Assembly (NCBI RefSeq): GCF_003030345.1
Contig: NZ_CP028158.1
Coordinates: 2,480,001-2,544,000, forward strand
Length of the DNA: 64,000 nucleotides
Direction of reading: 5' to 3'
Origin: Plantactinospora sp. BC1
GTDB lineage: Bacteria > Actinomycetota > Actinomycetes > Mycobacteriales > Micromonosporaceae
This document shows, one piece after another, positions 47,417 to 54,257 of the stretch (within the stretch, counting starts at the first letter, position 1; each line of letters opens with the position of its first letter). Under the pieces are notes generated by a model. That model was given only the letters and a program-made list of their open reading frames with translations, was not told where the DNA came from and did no database searches. The position numbers and the translations under genes are program-made.

Positions 47417-47974
47417 ATGAGTCAGCAGGTCCTGAGGAACTTGTCGGTGGGTCGCGGCATCGTCCGTAGCATGAATGACGGCATCGAAGTGTCCAAGCCT
47501 CGGCTGCGGATCGAGCTGGTACCGAGACCCCTGTGGGGCAAGACATTGGCCAAGACCCTTCCACGCTCGAAGTGGCGGGCACTCCGTGCCTGGGCGCTCG
47601 GTCGGGCTCATAACGCCTGTGAAGTCTGCGGATTCCGTCCCGTCGACGGCAAGGGTTTGATCTGCCACGAAGTGTGGGAATACGACGACGATCAGATGAT
47701 CCAAACCCTGGCAGGCTTGGAGATCCACTGCACAGAATGCGATCACGTGACGCACTTCGGGCGTACTACAACGCTTGGTCAGCCGGAACTGGTGGCGGCG
47801 GCCCGTGTACGCCTTGGTCGGGTCAATGGATGGCCTCCAGAACAGGTGCGCGCTTATGAACTGGCCGCGCGTGAGCAGTGGCGTGCGAGGAGCGCCCGCG
47901 AGTGGATTCAGGACCTCAGCTGGTATGAACGCTGGCTCGCAGGAGGCACGGAGGAATTTCTGCTCCAGCAGTAG
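47417..47974 (+). CDS. HNH-like zinc-finger nuclease family protein, 185 aa
   Basis: A treble-clef motif pattern: CEVCGF near the middle, then ICHEVWEYDDDQ and IHCTECDHVTHFGRT, giving two Cys pairs and His residues in the order of HNH-type small endonucleases. It is the only island gene on the plus strand, divergent from the restriction unit by about 60 bp. The start could be ATG 47417 or ATG 47471; the latter (MNDGIEVSKPRLRIELVP) begins at the conserved part. It could be an accessory or independent defence nuclease; the function is not certain. Confidence 0.7.
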   Translation: MSQQVLRNLSVGRGIVRSMNDGIEVSKPRLRIELVPRPLWGKTLAKTLPRSKWRALRAWALGRAHNACEVCGFRPVDGKGLICHEVWEYDDDQMIQTLAGLEIHCTECDHVTHFGRTTTLGQPELVAAARVRLGRVNGWPPEQVRAYELAAREQWRARSAREWIQDLSWYERWLAGGTEEFLLQQ

Positions 47975-48266
47975 CGCGGAGGTCTCTTCGTGATCCAGCC
48001 ACCCGAGCAGCCAAGCACCCAACGACGGCGGACACGGACGGACGCAGGAGCGCTTCACTGCGGGCAGGTTCGCAAGCGAGACGTCGGGCAGTGGTGAGGC
48101 AGCAAGAAGGCAGCGCAGACCTTGATCACAGCTCGTGCCAGATGTAACGGGACGGACTGTGTCACCTGCGTGACGACCCCAGTTAGTACCATCCGACAAC
48201 CGCCAACAGCTTGCATCCGCATCCCCCCAGCGGGGGTCAGTCTGACGGGCCGGCGGCACGGCTGTC

Positions 48267-48289
48267 GACAGCAACGCTGACAGCAACGC
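48267..48289. repeat. Two putative integrase arm-type sites, right end
   Basis: GACAGCAACGC at 48267-48277 and 48279-48289 are tandem copies, 12 bp apart, matching 39021-39031 near the left end. They lie in a 400-bp gene-free stretch (47975-48380) before attR, where I see no gene. Confidence 0.5.
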
Positions 48290-48380
48290 CGCCGGCCGGC
48301 GGCACGCTGGCGAGCGCAGGGACGGACGGAGCTTCGAGCGTGCAGCCGTCCCCGGACCTGTGCGGACGCGGTGCACAGAG

Positions 48381-48433
48381 CTTGTAAGCGAGTGGTCGTC
48401 GGTTCGAGTCCGACCGGGGGCTCCAACTACACC
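48381..48433 (+). repeat. Right attachment repeat (attR), a tRNA-Thr 3' fragment
   Basis: Identical to 38929-38981. It holds only the anticodon loop to CCA of tRNA-Thr; no acceptor, D arm or anticodon 5' stem precedes it, so it is not a working tRNA. GCAC 8 bp before the repeat also matches the tRNA, with four mismatches between. Confidence 0.92.
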
Positions 48434-48515
48434 GGGACACCCTCTCGAAGGCGTCAGACGAGCGGGGCGACGCGGCGTAAATCCACCGGCGAACCGGCGG
48501 CCCGGGAGTGGGCGG

Positions 48516-49136
48516 TCACGGGGCGGGTGTCTGCGGAGCCGGGTCGACGACGCAGGCGGTGATCTGCCGTGGTCCCTCGGGCGTCACGACGGTCAGCGTC
48601 AGCAGGGTCGTACCGGTGGGGCAGGTCGGGCCGGGCGGCCCGGGTCCGCCGGAGGGACCGGGTTCGCCCGTCGGGCCGGCGGGTCCCTCCGGGCCGGCGG
48701 GGCCTTCCGGTCCGGTCGGGCCGGCGGCGCCCGGACCCCCGCTCACACCCGGTGGGCCCGGATCGCCGGCCGGACCAGGTTCGCCCGGCGGGCCGGGATC
48801 TCCGGGCGGGCCCGGATCGCCCGGTCGGCCGTCCCGGCCGGGCAGCCCCGGCGGGCCTGGCGGACCCTCCGGTCCGGCCGGGCCCTGCGCGCCGCGCAGG
48901 TTGGCGGGGTCGACGACGCATTCGCCGCCGAGTTGGCGTACCTGCTGGCAGAGCTGCTCGGCGCCGGAGACGGCGGTCGCCGCCCGGCGCTGCTCGACGG
49001 CGGCCTGCCGGCCCAGCCTCGCCCAGGCCCAGCCGCCGGCCGCCGCGACCAGCGCGGTCGCCACCACCACGATGATGAGCCGGCGCCGGATGCGCCGGTC
49101 CATCCGGCGGCGGAAGATTTCCGTCTCCTCGGTCAT
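48516..49136 (-). CDS. Membrane-anchored collagen-like protein, 206 aa
   Basis: An N-terminal basic segment and one membrane helix (about 18-40, [20 protein letters not shown]) precede a short Cys-containing helix and then about 30 uninterrupted Gly-X-Y triplets ([12 protein letters not shown]), a collagen-like triple-helix region, and a 35-residue globular end with two Cys. GAGGAGG lies upstream of ATG 49136. It follows a small coiled-coil gene and a phage-hydrolase-like gene on the same strand. Such collagen-like proteins occur in phage-related and surface structures. Confidence 0.85.
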   Translation of the reverse strand: MTEETEIFRRRMDRRIRRRLIIVVVATALVAAAGGWAWARLGRQAAVEQRRAATAVSGAEQLCQQVRQLGGECVVDPANLRGAQGPAGPEGPPGPPGLPGRDGRPGDPGPPGDPGPPGEPGPAGDPGPPGVSGGPGAAGPTGPEGPAGPEGPAGPTGEPGPSGGPGPPGPTCPTGTTLLTLTVVTPEGPRQITACVVDPAPQTPAP

Positions 49137-49207
49137 CGCGCCTCCTCGCGGCGATCCGGCCTGCCGATCTCGCCTGGGTCATCACCGAAGGTCGTCAGGC
49201 CCGGCGG

Positions 49208-49516
49208 TCATGCCGGACCGTTGGGGCGGTAGCGGTGCAGTTCGCGTTCGACGAGGGCGAGCGCGTCCTCGGCGGCCCGCCGGGCCCGGCGCGCCTCGTC
49301 GATGGCCTGTTGCAGCCCCTCCGCGCGCTGTTCGGCGGCATCGGTCCGCCGTGCGGCGTCGTCCGCGCGCTTCTCGGCGCGGTCGATCGCCTCCTGGTAC
49401 TCCTTGCGATCGGCCCGGTTGGCGTTGAGCAGGTACGCCACGATCATCACGAGCAGCCCTCCGACGCCGACGGCACCGAAGCCGCCGGTCGGGAGGAGAT
49501 TTGCCAGTTCACCCAC
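49208..49516 (-). CDS. Small membrane protein with a coiled coil, 102 aa
   Basis: One hydrophobic helix (about 12-31, [20 protein letters not shown]) is followed by a highly charged coiled coil to the C-terminus ([28 protein letters not shown]). Single-helix proteins with this layout sit next to endolysin-type genes in phages and have been called holin-like, but no specific family is recognised. It starts 3 bp after the phage-hydrolase-like gene stop. Confidence 0.7.
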   Translation of the reverse strand: MGELANLLPTGGFGAVGVGGLLVMIVAYLLNANRADRKEYQEAIDRAEKRADDAARRTDAAEQRAEGLQQAIDEARRARRAAEDALALVERELHRYRPNGPA

Positions 49517-49519
49517 ACG

Positions 49520-50344
49520 TCAGCTCGCCGGGGTGCCCAACTTCGCCGCCAGTTCCGCCGCCCGGTCGCCGAACGCGGACCTCAGGGCCGCCGCGACGCT
49601 GTCGATGTCGCGCTGGCCGAGCCCGGCCAGTACGCCGTCGACGATGGCCTTCTCGTCGGTGGTGTCCCGGCCGACGGCGTCGAGCAGGGTCGCCTGGCTG
49701 ACGGTCAACTGCTGGACCCGGGCCAGCAACTGCTGGATCCCGCCGTCGGCCAGCACCTTCGCCTTGGTACGGGTTGCGATCTTGTCAATCGTCGCGTCGT
49801 CCACGTCTTCCTCCGTCGGGTCTCCGAGCGCGATCGCGAGGATCCGCTCCATCACGCGTCTGTCGGCGCAGTGGCGCCGGTCGAGGGTCAGGTGCCAGTG
49901 CCACAGGTGGCTGGAATCGCTGCTGGCGGCCCGGTTCCGCACGTTGTCCCAGCCGTCGACGACCTTGTCGCCGTCGACGTTGCCGTAGAACTCGCGTACC
50001 TCTTCGAGTTGACCGGCGCGCAGCGCGGCGTAGAGCCGTTTGCACTGCGCGACCATCTGGCCGGCCGAGCCCGGCGTGAAGTCGACTCCGGCGACGTGTC
50101 GCTGTTGGACGGCGGTCAGGCCCGACTGCACGGTGTACGTCCGGGAGGTGCAGTACCGGGACTTGAGGATCCACTCCTGGGATCGGTGGGCGCCCCGCAG
50201 GTGGTTGTTGTCGCCCTTGACCCCGAAGGTGCCCCGGGGGCGTCTGGTACGCCGGCACAGTTCGTCGCCGAGCCAGTCCAGTTCCGGCGTGACGATCTCC
50301 CGACCCCACCATGATTCAGCTTGTAATTGCGCATAGGTCGGCAT
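49520..50344 (-). CDS. Phage-type protein with peptidase-like motif, possible endolysin, 274 aa
   Basis: The N-terminal domain has GDNNHLRGAHRSQEWILKSR, a conserved start of proteins I recall from actinobacterial phages, and a later SSDSSHLWHWHLTLDRRHC block. The His, Asp and HxH arrangement resembles the M15 peptidase fold that cleaves peptidoglycan peptides, though the match is only by motif. The C-terminal 110 residues are helical (KADGG, ATLLDAVGRDTTDEKAIVDG). ATG 50344 has AGGCAGG upstream. The gene leads a three-gene unit with the coiled-coil and collagen-like genes, right of the island border. Confidence 0.65.
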   Translation of the reverse strand: MPTYAQLQAESWWGREIVTPELDWLGDELCRRTRRPRGTFGVKGDNNHLRGAHRSQEWILKSRYCTSRTYTVQSGLTAVQQRHVAGVDFTPGSAGQMVAQCKRLYAALRAGQLEEVREFYGNVDGDKVVDGWDNVRNRAASSDSSHLWHWHLTLDRRHCADRRVMERILAIALGDPTEEDVDDATIDKIATRTKAKVLADGGIQQLLARVQQLTVSQATLLDAVGRDTTDEKAIVDGVLAGLGQRDIDSVAAALRSAFGDRAAELAAKLGTPAS

Positions 50345-50553
50345 CGAACCTGCCTATTGTGAAAAGTTCTCTAATATAGGGTGCTACAGGCTAGTATTGA
50401 TATTTGCCGTGACTCGCCATATTGCGGAAGAAACAGTCGTCAACCCGACAGTGTCGTACCGGGACACGCCCTGACCGGCGGCTACGCGACGCCATCCCGG
50501 GGCGGGTACGGGCGCATACCATCGGCTCCGATGCCAGCGGCCGGGGAGCGCGG

Positions 50554-51762
50554 ATGACCAGGTACGTGATCGTGGGCGGCGGGATCCTCGGGCTCGCGGT
50601 GGCGCACCGGCTGCGTACCGACCGGCCCCGGGACACGGTGACCGTGCTGGAGAAGGAGTCCGGCTGGGCCGCCCACCAGACCGGCCACAACTCGGGCGTC
50701 ATCCACGCCGGGGTCTACTACCGGCCGGGGAGTCTCAAGGCGACGCTCTGCCGGGCCGGCAGCGCCTCGATGGTGCGGTTCTGCGCCGAGCAGGAGTTGC
50801 CGTACGAGGTCTGCGGCAAGCTGATCGTCGCGGCCGAGGCGGCCGAACTGCCCCGGCTGCACGCGCTGCACGAGCGGGCGCTCGCCAACGGGCTGCCGGT
50901 CACCCTGCTCAACGCGATCGAGGCGGCCGAACACGAGCCGCACGTCGCCGCCGTCGCCGCGCTCCGGGTCGCCTCCACCGGGATCGTCGACTTCGGCGCG
51001 GTCTGCCGGCGGCTCGCCGAACTCCTCGCCGCGAACGGCGCCGACCTGCGGCGGAACACCAGGGTCACCGGGATCCACGGGGTCGCCGGGAGCCACGGCC
51101 GGGCCGGCGGCGTCGTGGTGCGCACGAGTACCGGCGAGGTGACCGGCGACGTACTGGTGAACTGCGCCGGGCTGCACGCCGACCGGATCGCCGCACTGGC
51201 CGGCATCGACCCGCCGGCCCGGATCGTGCCGTTCCGAGGCGAGTACCACGAGCTGGTGCCCCAGCGGCGGAAGCTGGTGCGTGGACTGATCTATCCGGTA
51301 CCCGACCCGCAGTTCCCGTTCCTCGGCGTACACCTGACCCGGATGATCGACGGTACGGTGCACGCCGGCCCGAACGCGGTGCTCGCGACCGCCCGGGAGG
51401 GCTACTCGTGGCGCCGGTTCGACCCGCGCGACGTCTGGGAGCAGGTCGGCTACTCCGGCCTCTGGGCGCTGGCCCGCCGGCACTACCGGTACGGGCTGAC
51501 CGAGGTGACCCGCTCGCTGTCCCGGAGACGCTTCGCGGCCAGCCTGGCCCGGCTGGTGCCGGAGTTGACCGAGGCCGACATCGTCCCCGCCGGAGCCGGC
51601 GTACGCGCCCAGGCCGTACGCCCGGACGGCAGCCTGGTGGACGACTTCCTCATCGTCGAGACGGAGCGGCAGGTGCACGTGCTGAACGCGCCGTCGCCGG
51701 CCGCGACCAGCTCGTTCGAGATCGCCCGGCACATCGTCCACCGCCTCCCCGCCGACCGTTGA
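50554..51762 (+). CDS. lhgO: L-2-hydroxyglutarate oxidase-like FAD enzyme
   Basis: FAD-dependent oxidoreductase of the DAO superfamily oxidising L-2-hydroxyglutarate to 2-oxoglutarate. Dinucleotide motif YVIVGGGILGLAVAHRL at residues 4-20, then KESGWAAHQTGHNSGVIHAGVYY (the family's HxxGHNSGV block) and IPFRGEY-like PFRGEYHEL. Start ATG 50554 has GGGGAG upstream; the frame is open further upstream but lacks homology. Length of 402 aa is normal. It is a single-gene unit. Confidence 0.9.
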   Translation: MTRYVIVGGGILGLAVAHRLRTDRPRDTVTVLEKESGWAAHQTGHNSGVIHAGVYYRPGSLKATLCRAGSASMVRFCAEQELPYEVCGKLIVAAEAAELPRLHALHERALANGLPVTLLNAIEAAEHEPHVAAVAALRVASTGIVDFGAVCRRLAELLAANGADLRRNTRVTGIHGVAGSHGRAGGVVVRTSTGEVTGDVLVNCAGLHADRIAALAGIDPPARIVPFRGEYHELVPQRRKLVRGLIYPVPDPQFPFLGVHLTRMIDGTVHAGPNAVLATAREGYSWRRFDPRDVWEQVGYSGLWALARRHYRYGLTEVTRSLSRRRFAASLARLVPELTEADIVPAGAGVRAQAVRPDGSLVDDFLIVETERQVHVLNAPSPAATSSFEIARHIVHRLPADR

Positions 51763-51799
51763 CGCCTCCCCGCCGACCGTCGACCGCCTCCCCGTCGGC

Positions 51800-51850
51800 C
51801 GTCGACGACTGCCGACCGTCGACGACTGCCGACCGTCGACGACTGTCGAT
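51800..51850. repeat. 17-bp tandem repeat, three copies
   Basis: CGTCGACGACTGCCGAC repeats at 51800-51816 and 51817-51833, with a third copy to 51850 differing at a few positions. It lies between the hydroxyglutarate oxidase gene and a small membrane-protein gene. Each copy contains the GTCGAC palindrome. Confidence 0.8.
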
Positions 51851-51919
51851 CACTCGATCACTGTGCGTCACCGGATCGGGTGATGGTGATCGTCGACCGG
51901 TGCCGGTGACACTGGCCGG

Positions 51920-52156
51920 GTGGACCGTCCCGGTGTCGCCATCCTGCTGGTCGGAGTGGCGTTCGGCCTCTTCGCGGGCACCGCGTACGCGGTGGCCCGG
52001 CGGGCCTGGGTGGACTACCGCAAGACCAGGGCGAGCCTGCCCGGACTCCGCAGGACCGCGTGGACGGTGACCCGGATCGCTACCAGCCGTGGCGGCATCG
52101 TGCTGCTGATCTGCCTGGTCGCCGTCGGCTGGGCCGCAGCCGGCGGCGAACGCTGA
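51920..52156 (+). CDS. Small membrane protein, 78 aa, two helices
   Basis: GTG 51920 opens MDRPGVAILLVGVAFGLFAGTAYAV, a first helix, then a basic cytoplasmic segment, then GGIVLLICLVAVGWAAAG, a second helix. No family recognised. It is convergent with the FAD oxidoreductase gene, six bases apart. The frame keeps a coding-like GC pattern, but without homology I cannot rule out a spurious call. Confidence 0.55.
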   Translation: MDRPGVAILLVGVAFGLFAGTAYAVARRAWVDYRKTRASLPGLRRTAWTVTRIATSRGGIVLLICLVAVGWAAAGGER

Positions 52157-52162
52157 CCTCGG

Positions 52163-53641
52163 TCACGCTCGGCGTGCGCTGCGGGCCAGCAGGCCGTGTC
52201 GGGGGATGGTCCGGATCGGCTCGGTGGCGGCGCCGGCCCGCCGGAGGATGTGGTTCGCGGCGAGCATCCCGGTCAGGGCGGCCCGCTCCAACAGCGCGCT
52301 GGGCAGCTCGGTGCGGATCCCGTCGCCGGCCAGATAGAGCCGGTCCGCGTCGGTGAGCACCCCGGGCCGGTCGGCCGAGCAGCCCGGCCGGAACGCCGGG
52401 GCCCGCCGCTCGACCCGGCAGCGCAGGTCCCGCACCGGCAGGTCGGCGACCTCCGGCCAGAGCCCGGCCAACTCGGCCCACATCCGCCGGGCCAGCTCCG
52501 GCGCGGGCACGCCGTCCGGGCAGGCGTACGCGTGCAGCTCCAGCACCGCACCGCCGGTCCGGTCGGCCCAGTCGCGGGAACCTGCCTCCAGCCGGTGGTA
52601 GAGGGTCACCGAGTCCAGGGTGGGCTGCCGGGACACCCCGCTGAACACCGCCCGGTCCGGCGCCACGTCGCCGGCCAGCCAGTACCGGGCGATCGCGTAC
52701 GGCGGGCCGGCGCCGAGCCGGGCCGCCCGTCCGGCGAGTACGGGTGCCCGGGCGGCCAGCTCCGGCGAGCCGGCCAGCAGCGCGGTCAGGGCCGGCGGAT
52801 CCACGGCGAGCACCAGGTTCCCGGCCCGGTGCCCCTCTCCGGTGCCGGTCTCCAGCCGCCAGCCGTCGCCGTCGGGCAGCACCGCCGCCACCGGCCGCCC
52901 GAGGAGGATCCGGGCACCGTGCCGGCGCAGGTGCGCGGCGAGCGGTTGCCAGATCGCCGACTCGTAGTCCCGGTCCGGTGCGTCGAAGCCGAGCCCCTCC
53001 GGGTTGCCGAGGAAATAGAAGTGGAAGTTCGCCACCAGCTCCGCCGCGGAGAGGTCGGCCTCGTGGTTGAAGAACGAGTGCGCGAAGACGTCGAAGAGCA
53101 TCGCCCGGGCCCGGTCCGGCAACCGCAGCCCGTCGAGCAGCTCCTCGGCGGTGGTGTGGTCGAGTTCGGCGTACGTCTGTCGCGGGTGGTAGGCAAGCAG
53201 CGGCAGGGCGGCCCGGCCGTCCATCCGGCGCAGGTCACGCAGGCGCAGGCTCGGACTGCGGGCGAGCAGCGCCAACAGGCTCCACGGTGGCCTCGCCGGC
53301 AGCCGGCCGAAGTCCTCGGCCGGCCAGTCGGCGTGCAGCACCGGATAACCGGGTACCGGCCGGAGCAGGCCGAGCGTCGGGTCGATTCGGCGCAGGATCG
53401 CGCGCAGGTTGTGGTACTGCCGGAAGAAGGCGTGGAAGCCGTGGTCGACCGGCGCGACGGTGCCGTCGGTAAGCGTCTCGGGCCGGGTGTCGAGCCGGCC
53501 GCCGAGCCGGGGCCGCGCCTCCAGCACGGTGACCCGGACACCGCGCTCGGCGAGGACGACCGCCGCCGAGATCCCGGCGACACCGCCACCGACCACCAGC
53601 GCGTCCGTGTCGCGCCGTACCCACCCCGACGAGGGTCGCAT
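52163..53641 (-). CDS. FAD-dependent oxidoreductase, carotenoid desaturase/CrtU-like, 492 aa
   Basis: Amine-oxidase/phytoene-desaturase fold: DALVVGGGVAGISAAVVLAERG, LEARPRLGGRLDT, then DHGFHAFFRQYHNLRAIL and the C-terminal FAD block LYLAGDGIRTELPSALLERAALTG. The DHGFHAFFRQYHN motif is typical of the isorenieratene-synthase (CrtU) and related carotene-modifying group, but no other carotenoid gene is nearby, so the substrate is open. The start overlaps the stop of the upstream MSMEG_6728-type gene by one base, showing a two-gene operon. Confidence 0.85.
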   Translation of the reverse strand: MRPSSGWVRRDTDALVVGGGVAGISAAVVLAERGVRVTVLEARPRLGGRLDTRPETLTDGTVAPVDHGFHAFFRQYHNLRAILRRIDPTLGLLRPVPGYPVLHADWPAEDFGRLPARPPWSLLALLARSPSLRLRDLRRMDGRAALPLLAYHPRQTYAELDHTTAEELLDGLRLPDRARAMLFDVFAHSFFNHEADLSAAELVANFHFYFLGNPEGLGFDAPDRDYESAIWQPLAAHLRRHGARILLGRPVAAVLPDGDGWRLETGTGEGHRAGNLVLAVDPPALTALLAGSPELAARAPVLAGRAARLGAGPPYAIARYWLAGDVAPDRAVFSGVSRQPTLDSVTLYHRLEAGSRDWADRTGGAVLELHAYACPDGVPAPELARRMWAELAGLWPEVADLPVRDLRCRVERRAPAFRPGCSADRPGVLTDADRLYLAGDGIRTELPSALLERAALTGMLAANHILRRAGAATEPIRTIPRHGLLARSARRA

Positions 53642-54141
53642 CAGGACTCTCCGGGTGGTGGGGCCGGGGGCCGGCAGGCCGGTGGGCGGTCGGAGCCGGG
53701 CCAGACGTACGGCACCTCCGGCACGTCGCCGAAGATCGGGCCGTAGTGCACCGGATCCTTGCGCAGCAGTGCCGAGCGGTGACTCAGGTGCAGCTCCTCC
53801 CGGCCGAGCCAGGGCGGCAGCTCACCGGCGGCGGCCAGCTCGTCCTGCCGGCGTACCCGATCCAGGCCGCAGCCGGCGGCGAGGTCGGCGACCAGGGTGC
53901 CGGCGCAGGTGTCGGCCCGGCCGGTCGAAACCCACTCGGCACAGATGTCCAGGCCGTACCGGACCAGCGCCTCCTCGTAACCGGCCCACATCTTCACCGC
54001 CGGGTGGTGGCGCCAGCCGTAGCCGGGACGGACCAGGCCGCGCAGCACCTGGATCGCCTCGACCCGCTGCTTGCCCAGCCGCAGCGGGTCCAGGCTCCGG
54101 GCGGTCCGCCCGAAGTCCGGGTACGGCAGGAAGGTCTGCAC
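53641..54141 (-). CDS. MSMEG_6728-family protein, 166 aa
   Basis: The N-terminus MQTFLPYPDFGRTARSLDPLRLGKQRVEA, then GYGWRHHPAVKMWAGYEEAL and HLSHRSALLRKDP, match the conserved blocks of a mycobacterial-type family of unknown function that I recall being compared with pyrimidine-dimer glycosylase-like folds. No experimental role is known to me. It is the first gene of the operon with the FAD oxidoreductase. Confidence 0.85.
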   Translation of the reverse strand: MQTFLPYPDFGRTARSLDPLRLGKQRVEAIQVLRGLVRPGYGWRHHPAVKMWAGYEEALVRYGLDICAEWVSTGRADTCAGTLVADLAAGCGLDRVRRQDELAAAGELPPWLGREELHLSHRSALLRKDPVHYGPIFGDVPEVPYVWPGSDRPPACRPPAPPPGES

Positions 54142-54257
54142 CCGGATGCACTACCCGTCACCGCGCGTTCCATTCATCGACACGCTGGGTGATTGTACTG
54201 TCTCGTCCGCTTCCCGGACGGCTCCCGCGTACTGATCACAGTGACTACCATCCGGGC

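Larger units (their letters stand above)
38929..48433. mobile_element. Genomic island in tRNA-Thr carrying phage-defence genes, integrase truncated
   Basis: The island is bounded by a 53-bp perfect direct repeat covering the tRNA anticodon loop to 8 bp past CCA. It contains an integrase remnant next to the tRNA, then darG, darT, a nurA-like gene, herA, an adenine methyltransferase, a restriction-enzyme-like gene (all minus strand) and an HNH-like gene (plus). Base composition drops visibly inside, most clearly at 40-41.6 kb. No conjugation or replication genes are seen, and the integrase cannot be functional, so this is a stranded remnant or a satellite that would need a helper integrase. The 11-bp repeats near both ends may be integrase arm sites. 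Confidence 0.9.

Noticed and set aside
48600-48890. Regular GC-rich short repeats suggestive of a CRISPR or satellite array
   Set aside because: The repetition is the codon pattern of Gly-X-Y triplets in the collagen-like gene, with no spacer structure.
51800-51850. CRISPR-like array
   Set aside because: Repeats are directly adjacent with no spacers and only three copies.
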